Source: Pseudomonas sp. UBA4617
GTDB lineage: Bacteria; Pseudomonadota; Gammaproteobacteria; Pseudomonadales; Pseudomonadaceae
NCBI RefSeq assembly: GCF_002386445.1
Contig: NZ_DGIR01000027.1
Span: 124,001 to 188,000, forward strand
Length of the DNA stretch: 64,000 nt
Direction: 5' to 3'
The notes beneath the pieces were generated by a model. That model saw only the letters and a program-made list of their open reading frames with translations. It had not been told where the DNA came from and did no database searches. Each line of letters begins with the position of its first letter. The first letter of the stretch is position 1. The translations under genes were made by a program, and so were the position numbers. Positions 27,101 through 36,342 of this stretch are shown here, one piece after another.

Positions 27101-28285
27101 CTACCAGGTGAGCACCGCCCCAACCGCAAAGGTATCGGTGTCTTCGTCCTGCGCACTGGTTTCATGACCCTCGATGGAGAACTGGTTGTACTCGGCAACC
27201 AGCTTGAGGTTGTCATTGATGTCATGGAACAGCGCCACTCCACGAGTTTCGTAATCCGCACCGCTGTCGACCGCGCCGTTGCCATCGTCCTTGGTCTTGC
27301 CATAGGACAGCGCCACACGGTTCTTGCCGACCTTGTACGAGCCCTGCAGCAGGTAGCCGTCACTGTCGACATTGCGCAGGGTCGGTTCGCCAGCGTTGTT
27401 GGTGAAGAACGGGTTGATGCCCTTGGCCTGGAACCCCGAACCAGTCAGCGACAGCCCGCCCATCTTCGCCTGCACGCCGTAGCCGACACCTTTGGAAGTA
27501 ACCGACTGCACTGCCGGGTCGGTGTTGTCGGAGGTCTGGTAGCTACCGTTGACCCAGCTGTAGATCTGCGCCCCGCCCAGGTCGAACTGGTAGGTGATCT
27601 CGCTTTCGGTGCGCGGGTTTTCCTGGTAGGCCTTGCCTGTCGGGCTGCTGTCGTTGGTGTCCACCGGGTCCATGATGCCTACCGCGACGCGCAGGCCGTC
27701 CATCACCGGGGTGCGGTAGGTGATCTGCGAGGTGGGGAACGGGTATGGGTAGCCGCTGCCGATGTTGCCGAACGATACCCCGCCGCCGTCCACCAGGCCC
27801 AGTGTGTCACTGACCTGGCCATAGCCGGCCAGCAGTTCGTCGAGCAGGATGTTGGAGCGGGCGAACAGGCCGAAATCCTTGCCAATCAGGACCTCGCCCC
27901 ATTCCGGGTTGGCCACGGTACCGTAGAACTGGCGTACGTCGATGGCGGTGTCGGTGCCGTTGGTTTCGCTGTCGTTGATGGTCACCCAGAACGAGGCGCG
28001 CGCGCCGAGCTTGAGGTCGTCCACCTGCTTGCCCATGTTGAAGCCCAGGTAGTTGGGCAGGAAACCCATCTTCACCCGCGACTGGCGGCGGTCGAACTGC
28101 TCCCCCTCGCGGTCGACATCGCTGTTGACATAGAAGGCATTGATATAGCCGTCGGTGGAAAACGTCGTCTGGTCCTTGTCGTACAGCATGATCTCGGCCT
28201 CGGCGATACTGCTCAGGCAAAGGCTCGACAGGCTGACGGTGACAGCCGCCAGCAAACGGGGGGACAGATTCTTATTGTTGTACAT
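27101..28285 (-). CDS. Outer-membrane porin (general Gram-negative porin type)
   Basis: The 394-residue protein has a signal peptide ending SIAEAE and alternating beta-strand pattern throughout (RVKMGFLPNYLGFNMGKQ, ARASFWVTIND, GRQFYGTV-like turns). It ends in VGAVLTW with an aromatic C-terminal residue, as usual for BAM substrates. The MYNNKN start has GGAG 6 nt upstream. Substrate preference cannot be read. It sits between the alcohol cluster and the phosphate operon, and could supply solutes to either; nothing decides this. Confidence 0.88.
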   Translation of the reverse strand: MYNNKNLSPRLLAAVTVSLSSLCLSSIAEAEIMLYDKDQTTFSTDGYINAFYVNSDVDREGEQFDRRQSRVKMGFLPNYLGFNMGKQVDDLKLGARASFWVTINDSETNGTDTAIDVRQFYGTVANPEWGEVLIGKDFGLFARSNILLDELLAGYGQVSDTLGLVDGGGVSFGNIGSGYPYPFPTSQITYRTPVMDGLRVAVGIMDPVDTNDSSPTGKAYQENPRTESEITYQFDLGGAQIYSWVNGSYQTSDNTDPAVQSVTSKGVGYGVQAKMGGLSLTGSGFQAKGINPFFTNNAGEPTLRNVDSDGYLLQGSYKVGKNRVALSYGKTKDDGNGAVDSGADYETRGVALFHDINDNLKLVAEYNQFSIEGHETSAQDEDTDTFAVGAVLTW

Positions 28286-28552
28286 GGCGCGCTCCGAAAC
28301 GGGGACGGGATGTCGGAGGCGATTATCAGAACCGGGCAAAGGGCCAGAAACGCTGCTTTGGAGCGGGCTGGCGGGTGCTTTGGGTCGGCGTGTGGGGCCT
28401 GAGCATTCGGGCCCGCTACCGGATTGGGCCGGGAGGCAAGACTTAGGGTTTAGGCATTAATGGCAGGCAGGTACCAATACAAAAGCCCGCCCGCGCAGGA
28501 ACCGCAGAGCCCTTGATCTGGCCATTAGCCATGGACGCGCAATCGCTTGGCT

Positions 28553-29152
28553 TCAGGACGCCAGTGCTTGTGAACGTAGCCGCACCGGCACTTCATAGCG
28601 GTGCGGTTGCTGCCAGGCCAGCTGGGCCTGCACATCGACCGCGGCATCCTTGACCTTCTGCACCCAGTGTTCATCTTTCGGGCACACCACCAGCACACGG
28701 AAACCGTGGTCGACGCCTTCCAGCCGCACCCCCTCGGAATCATCCACATGCAGATCGATGTCGAACGCCGAGGGCAATTTCGACGGTGCATGGCCAAGCC
28801 CGTTCATGGCCAGGACATGCTGGTGCCGGTCGCTGTTGACCACCCCGTCGACACGGATGCCGTAAAGCATCAGCCAGCGGCGGATGTAGGACGGTGTGCG
28901 CCCCGACGAGGTATAGATCCAGATGCTGCAGCCCTGGCGGCGCAGGTCGCGGATCAACGCGCGCGTGCCACTGCGCAGGGGTTCGCCCAACCAGCGATGG
29001 ACAAATGCCGGCAGCCTGCTGTGCTCGGCAGCGGCGTGGTCCGGCTGGCAGGCGAGCGTGTCGTCGATGTCGAACGAAATGCGCACCTTTGGCCGGTTGA
29101 ATCGGCGCTCGACGGCCTGCCAGCCACGCTGCAGCAGTGAAGACCCGTGCAT
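28553..29152 (-). CDS. HAD-superfamily phosphatase
   Basis: The 199-residue protein has HAD motif I DIDDTLAC, motif II in IYTSSGRTPSY and a late acidic pair in LHVDDSEG. The cap is small. The stop of the Fic-like gene and this ATG share a base (TGATG), with AGAGG 8 nt upstream, so translation is coupled. An alternative GTG at 29161 would add three residues. The substrate is unknown. It is the last gene of a run pstS-C-A-B-Fic-HAD on one strand, so a link to phosphate metabolism is inferred from context only. Confidence 0.78.
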   Translation of the reverse strand: MHGSSLLQRGWQAVERRFNRPKVRISFDIDDTLACQPDHAAAEHSRLPAFVHRWLGEPLRSGTRALIRDLRRQGCSIWIYTSSGRTPSYIRRWLMLYGIRVDGVVNSDRHQHVLAMNGLGHAPSKLPSAFDIDLHVDDSEGVRLEGVDHGFRVLVVCPKDEHWVQKVKDAAVDVQAQLAWQQPHRYEVPVRLRSQALAS

Positions 29153-29850
29153 CAGCGGCACCTCTTGCAGGCTGGCACAGGCATGCCGCCCAGGAAAAAC
29201 TGGCCCGGTTCAGGCGCCTTCGCTTCAAGGAACGCGGCGTACTTCTTCTTGATCTTGGGTAGTTCGTACAAGGCCTTGACACCATGTTTGGCGGAATTGC
29301 GGATGACCGATGACGGGTTGAAGTAGCCCTCGGCGTTGTCCAGCGACAGCACGAAGGGTGGCAGCCCGGCGCGCATCAGCAGGTAGCTGACGAGCAGCGA
29401 CCCGGTGCGGTTGTTGCCTTCGATGAACAGCTGCGGCTTGCTGAGGATGCGCACGTAGACACCGGCGGCGCGCTTCCAGATCGAATCACTGCGGTACGCC
29501 CAATACCAGTTGTACAGATCCTTGATACCGCCTTCGACGTTGTTGAAGAAGCGCGCCTCGGTCGCGGCAAGATGCGCGGCGAACTCCCGGCGCCGGGCAG
29601 GATCGCTGCCACACAGCACAGTGGCATTGATCTCCAGCATCAGGTTCAGCTGCTGCAGGTCGAAAAGGTCGATACCGCGTGCGACATACTCGTCAATCAG
29701 GGCATAGCCTTCAACCACATTCAGCAGCACCTCGTCGGTGAACGGATCGCGCGGCTCGGTGAAGTGTTCGCTGAGTTCGGCAAAACGGCCCTGCACCTCA
29801 CGCAGTGCGCGCTCTACCGCTGACAGATCAAGACGACGCGTGGCTGGCAT
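29152..29850 (-). CDS. Fic-fold protein with degenerate active site
   Basis: The 232-residue protein has a Fic core: LFIEGNNRTGSLLVSYLLMRAG. The canonical motif is HPFxxGNGRxxR, so the catalytic His is Gln, the second Gly is Asn and the final Arg is Ser. The phosphate-binding loop is partly kept but AMP transfer by the usual mechanism is not expected. The ATG at 29850 follows CGGGAT; a TTG at 29874 would add eight residues. It begins 46 bp after the pstB stop and is coupled to the HAD gene. Role unknown; it could be a catalytically altered Fic enzyme or a binding protein. Confidence 0.72.
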   Translation of the reverse strand: MPATRRLDLSAVERALREVQGRFAELSEHFTEPRDPFTDEVLLNVVEGYALIDEYVARGIDLFDLQQLNLMLEINATVLCGSDPARRREFAAHLAATEARFFNNVEGGIKDLYNWYWAYRSDSIWKRAAGVYVRILSKPQLFIEGNNRTGSLLVSYLLMRAGLPPFVLSLDNAEGYFNPSSVIRNSAKHGVKALYELPKIKKKYAAFLEAKAPEPGQFFLGGMPVPACKRCR

Positions 29851-29896
29851 TGGAAATCCCGAGTAACACTTCAACGGAAAATGATGCGGCCAAGGT

Positions 29897-30715
29897 TCAG
29901 CTGAACTTGCCGCTGATGTAGTCAGCGGTCAGTTGCTCGCGCGGGTGCTGGAAGATCTGCGTGGTCGGGCCCATTTCCACCAGGTAGCCGGTGCGGGTGC
30001 CCTGGGAGATGTCGACCGAGAAGAACGCGGTTTCATCAGCCACGCGAATCGCCTGCTGCATGTTGTGGGTAACCAGCGCGATGGTGTAGTCCTTCTTCAA
30101 TTCGACCATCAGTTCTTCCACCCGGCGGGTGGCGATGGGATCGAGCGCCGAACACGGCTCGTCCAGCAGCAGCACTTCCGGCTCGGTGGCGATGGCGCGG
30201 GCGATGCACAGGCGTTGCTGCTGGCCACCGGACAGCGACAGGCCGCTGACCTTGAGCTTGTCCTTGACTTCGTCCCACAGCGCGGCACCCTGCAGTGCAT
30301 GCTTGACGCGGTCGCCGATATCACCCTTGTAGCGGTTCAGGCGCAAGCCGAAGGCGACGTTGTCGAAGATGCTCATCGAGAACGGGTTGGGCTGCTGGAA
30401 CACCATGCCGATATAGCGGCGCACCACGACCGGGTCGACCCCCTTGCCATAGACATCCTGGCCGAGGAAATGCACGTGGCCTTCGAAGCGGAAGCCCTTG
30501 ACCAGGTCGTTCATGCGGTTGAGGCTGCGCAGCACGGTACTCTTGCCGCAGCCGGACGGGCCGATGAAGCCGGTGATCTGGTTCTTGCGGATCGGTACGT
30601 GGCTGTCGCGCACGGCCATGAAGTTGCCGTAGAAGATCTTGTCCAGCTTGCAGTCCATGACGATGGGTGCTTCGCTGACCACGGGAGCGGCTTTTTGCGC
30701 AGTGGAGACGTTCAA
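29897..30715 (-). CDS. pstB: Phosphate ABC transporter ATPase PstB
   Basis: The 272-residue ATPase has Walker A GPSGCGKST, the Q-loop FQQPNPFSMSI characteristic of PstB, signature LSLSGGQQQRL, Walker B VLLLDEPCSALDP and a switch His in VTHNMQQA. It ends in the PstB tail QLTADYISGKFS. It energises inner-membrane phosphate uptake through PstCA. It lies 16 bp after pstA. No phoU follows; the Fic-like gene does. Confidence 0.95.
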   Translation of the reverse strand: MNVSTAQKAAPVVSEAPIVMDCKLDKIFYGNFMAVRDSHVPIRKNQITGFIGPSGCGKSTVLRSLNRMNDLVKGFRFEGHVHFLGQDVYGKGVDPVVVRRYIGMVFQQPNPFSMSIFDNVAFGLRLNRYKGDIGDRVKHALQGAALWDEVKDKLKVSGLSLSGGQQQRLCIARAIATEPEVLLLDEPCSALDPIATRRVEELMVELKKDYTIALVTHNMQQAIRVADETAFFSVDISQGTRTGYLVEMGPTTQIFQHPREQLTADYISGKFS

Positions 30716-30731
30716 GATCGGGTGCTCCCTT

Positions 30732-31628
30732 TCAATACTTGGGCTTGCCGAATACTCGGCTCAGAATGTTGATTACCAGCACGATCATCACCAGTACCAG
30801 CGAGGCTGCCCAGGCGAGCTCGAGCTGGTTGTCGAATGGCATGCCGGAGAAGTTGTAAATCAGCACGGCCAGCGAGGCCGTAGGGTTCATGACGGCCAGG
30901 TCGCCGTCATGCAGGATCCAGTAGTTGCTGAACAGGGCGGTGAACAACAGCGGCGCCGTTTCGCCAGCGGCACGTGCCACGGCCAGCATGACCCCGGTGA
31001 GGATGGCCGGCAGGCCGGTAGGCAGGACGATTTTCCAGATCACCTGGGCCCGGGTGCAGCCCATGCCATAGGCGGCATCCTTCATGATCTTGGGCACCAT
31101 CTTCATCGACTCTTCCGCGGTCAGCACGACGATGGGCAGCATCAGTACCGCCAGGGCCACGCCGCCTGCGGGCGCCGAGTAGGTACCGGTGGTCATCACC
31201 ACCAGGGCGTAGGCGAATACCCCGGCCAGGATCGATGGCAGGCCGGTGAGCATCCGGGCGGCGAAGCGCGCAGCGTTGGCCAGCTTGCTGTCCGGGCCGA
31301 GTTCAGCCAGGAACACGGCGGCCAGAATACCCACCGGCACAGCGATGGCAGCGGCAATGCCGACCATGACGAAGGTGCCGACCATGGCGTTGCCAAAGCC
31401 CCCGCCCATCTCGAAACCGGTGGGCGGCAGCTCGGTGAACACCTCGAGGTTGAGGCGTGCGCCACCACGGGTGATCAGCATGTACAGCACGGACACCAGC
31501 GGCACGCTGGCCACCAGTGCCGCACACCAGGCCAGCGTGGTCAGCACCAGGCTGCGCAGGGAGCGGCCTTCCAGCTTGCGCTGCAGGCTGGGCAAAGCCT
31601 TGGTCGGGGTGGTCAGGTCGGTCATCAT
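30732..31628 (-). CDS. pstA: Phosphate ABC permease PstA
   Basis: The 298-residue permease has six hydrophobic segments and the EAA-type loop AAYGMGCTRAQVIWKIVLPTG. Its ATG overlaps the pstC stop (ATGATGA), so either of two adjacent ATGs may be used. It pairs with PstC to form the phosphate channel. Confidence 0.94.
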   Translation of the reverse strand: MMTDLTTPTKALPSLQRKLEGRSLRSLVLTTLAWCAALVASVPLVSVLYMLITRGGARLNLEVFTELPPTGFEMGGGFGNAMVGTFVMVGIAAAIAVPVGILAAVFLAELGPDSKLANAARFAARMLTGLPSILAGVFAYALVVMTTGTYSAPAGGVALAVLMLPIVVLTAEESMKMVPKIMKDAAYGMGCTRAQVIWKIVLPTGLPAILTGVMLAVARAAGETAPLLFTALFSNYWILHDGDLAVMNPTASLAVLIYNFSGMPFDNQLELAWAASLVLVMIVLVINILSRVFGKPKY

Positions 31629-32590
31629 TTGTTACCCCGCTGGGCGTAGAGCATGATCATCGAGCCGAGTACGTTCACCAGCAGGGTGATGAACATCAGT
31701 ACCAAGGCGGCGTACATCAGTACTTCGACCTCGTTCGGCCCAGCCTCCGGGAAGTTCAGCGCCAGCAGCGCGGCCAGGGTGTTGGCCGGGGCGAACAAGG
31801 ACACGGATATGTTGTTGGCATTGCCGACCAGCATGGCCAGTGCCATGGTTTCGCCCAGTGCCCGGCCCAGGCCGAGCACCAGCGAACCGAAGATGCCGGT
31901 GGCCGCGGACGGCACCATCACCTTGAGGATCGCCTCCCAGTGGGTGGCGCCCAGGCCATAGGCCGCCTGCTTGGTTTTCATCGGCACGCTGGTCAGCGCA
32001 TCCTGCGAAACGGCGGCAATGGTCGGCAGAATCATGATGGCCAGTACCAGCGCGGCAGGCAGCAGCCCGGGCCCGCTCAGGGACGTACCGAAAAAGGGAA
32101 TCCAGCCCAGCTCGCTGTTCAGCCAGGTGGTCAGCGGGCGGATGGCCGGGATCACCACGTAGATCCCCCACAGGCCGTAAACCACGCTGGGGATCGCAGC
32201 AAGCAGCTCGACAATGGTGCGGAACACTGCTGCCAGCTTGGCCGGCAGGAAGTCCTGGGTGAGGAAAATGGCCATGCTGACGCCGAAGAAACCGGCGATC
32301 AACAGGGCGATCAGGGCGCTGTACAGGGTGCCCCAGATCGCCGGCAGAATACCGTACTTGCCTTGGTTGACGTCCCAGACACTGCCGAACAACACATCGA
32401 AGCCGTGCTTCTCGATGCCGGGCAGTGCCTTGCGCCCTACTTCGTAGACCAGCGCGAAGACCAGCGCCAGCACCAGCACCACACCGATGCGTGCCAGCGC
32501 ACGGAAGGTGCGATCAACCAGGAAGTCTTTCGCAGACGGCGGCTGGCACGCGGAGTGAGGGTTTTCCGGGATGGCGAAAGGTGTGTTCAT
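31625..32590 (-). CDS. pstC: Phosphate ABC permease PstC
   Basis: The 321-residue permease has an N-terminal cytosolic stretch and six membrane segments. The EAA-type loop is AAYGLGATHWEAILKVMVPSA. The MNTPFA start at 32590 has CGGAA upstream; the longer frame is not supported. It starts 72 bp downstream of the pstS stop on the minus strand. Confidence 0.94.
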   Translation of the reverse strand: MNTPFAIPENPHSACQPPSAKDFLVDRTFRALARIGVVLVLALVFALVYEVGRKALPGIEKHGFDVLFGSVWDVNQGKYGILPAIWGTLYSALIALLIAGFFGVSMAIFLTQDFLPAKLAAVFRTIVELLAAIPSVVYGLWGIYVVIPAIRPLTTWLNSELGWIPFFGTSLSGPGLLPAALVLAIMILPTIAAVSQDALTSVPMKTKQAAYGLGATHWEAILKVMVPSAATGIFGSLVLGLGRALGETMALAMLVGNANNISVSLFAPANTLAALLALNFPEAGPNEVEVLMYAALVLMFITLLVNVLGSMIMLYAQRGNK

Positions 32591-32662
32591 GGGCAGGTTC
32601 CGGGACTGGGGACAAACGTCCCCGGCATGGCGGCATGACCACACCGGGAGCGCCTGGCGGTA

Positions 32663-33694
32663 TTACTGGATGTTGGCGGACGCTTTGCGCACCTGGTCGA
32701 CCACCGATGGCGGCAGCGGGATGTAGCCCATCGAGTCGGCGACTTTCTGCCCTTCGGTCAGGCTGTACTCGACCATCTCGCGCATGGCCTTGGCCTTGGC
32801 CGGGTTGCCGTTGTCCTTGCGGAAGATCATCCAGGTGTACGAGGTGATCGGGTAGGACTTGGCACCGTCCGGGTCAGGCAGCCAGGCCACCAGGTTTTCC
32901 GGCATGTTCACCGCAGCCAGCGCCTCTGCACCGCTTTCGGCGTTCGGCACCACGTACTGGCCGGCCTTGTTCTGCAGCTGGGCGAAGTCGACCTTGGCCA
33001 GCTTGGCGAAGCCATATTCGATGTAGCCGATGGCACCCGGGGTCTGGCGCACGGTGGCGGTTACCCCATCGTTCTTCGGCGACTTGATGAACTTGTCGCT
33101 GGCCGGCCAGTTGACGGTGTTGCCTTCACCCAGCGTTTGCTTGAAGTCGGCGTTGATGGCCGCCAAATGCTTGGTGAAGACCGCGGTGGTACCGCTGGAG
33201 TCGGCGCGCACGACCACGGTGATCGGGGTGGCTGGCAGTTTCAGCTCAGGGTTGGCCGCGACGATCTGCGGGTCGTTCCACTGGGTAATCTTGCCGAGGA
33301 AGATGTTGGCGTACACATCGCGCGGCAGTTTCAGCCCCTTTGGGTTACCTGGCAGGTTGTAGGCCAGGACGATTTCACCGGCGGTCATCGGCAGCAACTG
33401 TACACCTTCACCGACCTTGGCGATTTCTTCCGGCTTCATGGCCGAGTCGCTGGCAGCGAAGTCGACAGTCTTGTTCAGAAAGTCCTGAACACCGGCCCCG
33501 CTCCCCTTGGACTGGTAATCCACGGTGACGCCGTCAGTTTCCTTGCTGAAGGCCTTGAACCAGGTCAGGTAGATAGGTGCTGGGAAGCTGGCGCCGGAAC
33601 CGGTCAGGCGTACGTTCTCTGCGGCGAACGCGACCGAAGTGGCGCAGACAGAAACGGCAACGGCAAGTGCAGCAGACTTCATCAGGCGTATCAT
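32663..33694 (-). CDS. pstS: Periplasmic phosphate-binding protein PstS
   Basis: The 343-residue precursor has a signal peptide ending VAFAAEN. It has the phosphate-binding segments LTGSGASFPAPIY, YQSKGSGAGVQDF, FAASDSAM and VVRADSSGTTAVFTKHL. GGAG lies 9 nt before the ATG at 33694. A Pho box at 33740-33757 lies 46-63 bp before the start, so control by PhoB under phosphate limitation is expected. The whole operon looks like an additional pst system of the P. putida type. Confidence 0.95.
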   Translation of the reverse strand: MIRLMKSAALAVAVSVCATSVAFAAENVRLTGSGASFPAPIYLTWFKAFSKETDGVTVDYQSKGSGAGVQDFLNKTVDFAASDSAMKPEEIAKVGEGVQLLPMTAGEIVLAYNLPGNPKGLKLPRDVYANIFLGKITQWNDPQIVAANPELKLPATPITVVVRADSSGTTAVFTKHLAAINADFKQTLGEGNTVNWPASDKFIKSPKNDGVTATVRQTPGAIGYIEYGFAKLAKVDFAQLQNKAGQYVVPNAESGAEALAAVNMPENLVAWLPDPDGAKSYPITSYTWMIFRKDNGNPAKAKAMREMVEYSLTEGQKVADSMGYIPLPPSVVDQVRKASANIQ

Positions 33695-33739
33695 GGAAAA
33701 GCGCTCCGTGTGATGGCCGGCACACTTTGCAGCAGCAAT

Positions 33740-33757
33740 GTTACAGCTTTGTGACCG
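33740..33757 (-). promoter_or_regulatory. Pho box of the pst operon
   Basis: On the minus strand CGGTCAC-AAAG-CTGTAAC fits two CTGTCAY-type 7-mers with a 4-nt AT-rich spacer, the known PhoB half-site arrangement. It lies at the expected distance before pstS. Confidence 0.7.
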
Positions 33758-33983
33758 ACGAAAGGCATGCCGCGGGTTAGAGCCGCCCGCTCGCGCCATC
33801 ACGGCGTAGCCTGGCTTCCGAAAGACCCGACGCACGCGCAGGCGCCAGCCGCAACCTTAAACCGCCGATATGTCGTTTGCATGACTGCCTCCATGGCCCC
33901 GGCGCCCGTCTGTCGCCGGCACGGCACCCATGCGCAGGTTGCGGGCCGAACAGTGGGTGACCCACTGTAAAAGGAGATTCACC

Positions 33984-34349
33984 ATGCAAACGATAACGGC
34001 TCGATCGATGCTGCTCGCCTTGTACCTGGGTATCAGCGCCCCCCTCGCGCTGGCCGCCACGGATGTGATCGACCAGCCCGCCCCGGGCAGCCAGCCTCAC
34101 GATAATGGCCATATGAACGGCCAAGGTGGAGCGAGCGGCTCCGGCACCCCGGCTGATGGCATGGGTACAGGCACGGGCGGCACGGATGACAATGGCACCG
34201 ACAGCACGGGTGGCGATGGCACTACAGGTGGTTCGGGCAGCGGTAGCGACACGGGGACCGGGGCTGGCAGCGGAACGGGCAGCGGCACCGGCGGCGGCAG
34301 TGGCGGTTCGAGCGGTGCGGGTGGCGGCGGCGCAGGCTCCGGCAGCTGA
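33984..34349 (+). CDS. Secreted Gly/Ser/Thr-rich low-complexity protein
   Basis: The 121-residue protein has a signal peptide ending ALALA-A, a short acidic linker and then about 75 residues of SG, TG and GGS repeats ending GGAGSGS. AAAGGAG precedes the ATG. No domain is recognisable, and the composition suggests a disordered, exported linker-like polypeptide. It is separated from pstS by a 289-bp spacer and ends 22 bp before the MFS gene. Confidence 0.6.
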   Translation: MQTITARSMLLALYLGISAPLALAATDVIDQPAPGSQPHDNGHMNGQGGASGSGTPADGMGTGTGGTDDNGTDSTGGDGTTGGSGSGSDTGTGAGSGTGSGTGGGSGGSSGAGGGGAGSGS

Positions 34350-34371
34350 GGCTGGCAACCGAGGGCCTGGC

Positions 34372-35835
34372 GTGACGACAGCTCCCGGCAAAGCCATGGC
34401 GCAGGTGCGCCTGCACAGCACCGACATACCAGCCCGCCTCGACCGGCTGCCCTGGACGCGCTTTCATACGCTGCTGGTGCTGGCGCTGGGCATCACCTGG
34501 CTGCTCGATGGCCTGGAGGTGACCTTGGCCGGCTCGGTGTCGGGCGCCCTCAAGGACAGCCCGGCCCTGGCCATGAGCAACACCGACATCGGCCTGGCGG
34601 GAGCTGCCTATATCGCTGGCGCGGTGCTCGGCGCGTTGTGCTTCGGCTGGCTGACCGACCGCCTGGGGCGGCGCAAGCTGTTTTTCATCACGCTGTTCCT
34701 GTATATCGGCGCCACCGCGGCCACGGCGTTTTCCTGGGACCTGTGGAGTTTCCTGCTGTTCCGCTTCTTCACCGGCGCCGGCATCGGCGGCGAGTACACT
34801 GCGATCAACTCGACCATCCAGGAATTCACCCCGGCGCGCTATCGCGGCTGGGTCGACCTGACCATCAATGGCACTTTCTGGATCGGCGCAGCGCTAGGCG
34901 CGGTGGCTGCGGTGGTGCTGCTCGACCCGGCCGTGGCCGGTGGCGAACTGGGCTGGCGCCTGTGCTTTGGCATTGGCGCAGTTCTGGGCCTGGTGATCAT
35001 GCTGATGCGCCTGTGGATACCCGAGAGCCCGCGCTGGCTGGTGGTTCACGACCAGCCGGAGGAAGCCGAGCGCATCGTTGCCGAGATCGAACGCCACTAC
35101 CGCCACCGCGGCATTGCCATACCGCCGGTGCAGGCCCCTCCCCTGCGCCTGCGCGCGCGTAGCCATACGCCATTGCGCGAGGTCTTCCACAGCCTGTTCA
35201 TCGAGCATCGGCGCCGGGCACTGGTAGGCCTGAGCTTGCTCACGGCCCAGGCCTTCTTCTACAACGCGATCTTCTTCACCTACGCGCTGGTACTGACCGA
35301 CTTCTATGGCGTGCCGTCGGCGCAGGTGGGCTGGTATGTGCTGCCGTTCGCCCTGGGCAATTTCTGCGGGCCGTTGCTGCTGGGCCGGCTGTTCGACTCG
35401 TTAGGCCGGCGCATCATGATCAGCGCGACCTACCTGGTATCAGGCGTCCTGCTGGCGCTCAGCGGCTACCTGTTCCAGCAGCAACTGCTCGATGTGACCC
35501 AGCAGACCATCGCCTGGATGGTGATCTTCTTCTTTGCCTCGGCTGCGGCCAGCTCCGCCTACCTGACAGTGGCAGAGACCTTCCCGCTGGAAATCCGCGC
35601 GCTGGCGATCGCCGTGTTCTACGCCTTCGGCACCGGGCTTGGCGGCCTCATCGGCCCGACCCTGTTCGGCGCGCTGATCGAGTCGGGTGAACGTCTGAAC
35701 GTGCTGTATGGCTACCTGCTCGGCGCGGCGCTGATGATCATCGCCGCGCTCACCCAGGCAGTGTGGGGCGTGGCTGCCGAGCGCCGCTCACTGGAGCACG
35801 TGGCCAGGCCATTGTCGCAGGTCAGCGACACCTGA
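34372..35835 (+). CDS. MFS transporter, sugar/organic-acid porter type
   Basis: The 487-residue protein has 12 predicted helices. It has the motif DRLGRRKLFF after helix 2, PESPRWLVV before the central loop and FDSLGRRIM in the second half, as in the sugar porter and SV2-like families. I chose GTG at 34372 because GAGGG lies 6 nt before it; the ATG at 34396 has none. The substrate cannot be told. Near-contact with the Gly-rich gene suggests co-transcription. Confidence 0.85.
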   Translation: MTTAPGKAMAQVRLHSTDIPARLDRLPWTRFHTLLVLALGITWLLDGLEVTLAGSVSGALKDSPALAMSNTDIGLAGAAYIAGAVLGALCFGWLTDRLGRRKLFFITLFLYIGATAATAFSWDLWSFLLFRFFTGAGIGGEYTAINSTIQEFTPARYRGWVDLTINGTFWIGAALGAVAAVVLLDPAVAGGELGWRLCFGIGAVLGLVIMLMRLWIPESPRWLVVHDQPEEAERIVAEIERHYRHRGIAIPPVQAPPLRLRARSHTPLREVFHSLFIEHRRRALVGLSLLTAQAFFYNAIFFTYALVLTDFYGVPSAQVGWYVLPFALGNFCGPLLLGRLFDSLGRRIMISATYLVSGVLLALSGYLFQQQLLDVTQQTIAWMVIFFFASAAASSAYLTVAETFPLEIRALAIAVFYAFGTGLGGLIGPTLFGALIESGERLNVLYGYLLGAALMIIAALTQAVWGVAAERRSLEHVARPLSQVSDT

Positions 35836-35930
35836 ACCGGGCCGGGCAACGGACCGCTCGTCCATTGCCCGGCACTCTGCCGGTGCACCCGTTTCAACCG
35901 TTCAGGCAAACCCAAGCAGGAGAAAAGACC

Positions 35931-36311
35931 ATGCCACGCGGTGACAAGGACAAATACACAGACAAGCAGAAGCGCAAGGCCGAACATATAGAGGAAAGCT
36001 ACGAACACAAGGGCGTGTCAAAGGATGAAGCCGAAGCGCGTGCCTGGGCGACGGTCAACAAGCAGTCCGGAGGCGGCGAGAAGAAAGGCGGCTCCGGCAG
36101 CAAGACCTCTTCTGCAGAGCAGAAAACCGCGCGCTCGGATTCGGCCAAACGCGCCGCCAAATCGCGTCAGGGCCATTCACGCACTTCGGGCGCCTCGCTG
36201 GAGACGCAGAGCAAGGAAAGCCTGTTGAAGGAAGCGCGCAGCAAGGACATCAAGGGGCGCTCCAGCATGACCAAGGCACAGTTGGTGGAGGCGCTGCGCA
36301 AGCACGCTTGA
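35931..36311 (+). CDS. Small basic protein with C-terminal Rho-N/SAP-like motif
   Basis: The 126-residue, Lys-rich protein has an N-terminal block DKYTDKQKRKAEHIEESYEH and a KDEAEARAWATVNK helix. A Ser/Lys/Gly-rich linker follows, then SKESLLKEARSKDIKGRSSM leading to TKAQLVEALRKHA, which looks like the Rho termination factor N-terminal or SAP-type nucleic-acid binding helix-extension-helix. Proteins of this build are often stress-induced; the function is unknown. The ribosome-binding site is AGGAG. Confidence 0.75.
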   Translation: MPRGDKDKYTDKQKRKAEHIEESYEHKGVSKDEAEARAWATVNKQSGGGEKKGGSGSKTSSAEQKTARSDSAKRAAKSRQGHSRTSGASLETQSKESLLKEARSKDIKGRSSMTKAQLVEALRKHA

Positions 36312-36342
36312 TGCACGCTCAAGACATTGCGTACAACGCGGA

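Noticed and set aside
33984..34349. Gly-Ser tandem codons considered as a DNA repeat or CRISPR-like array
   Set aside because: Repeat units vary in length and sequence at DNA level and stay in frame with a signal peptide, so it is a low-complexity protein.
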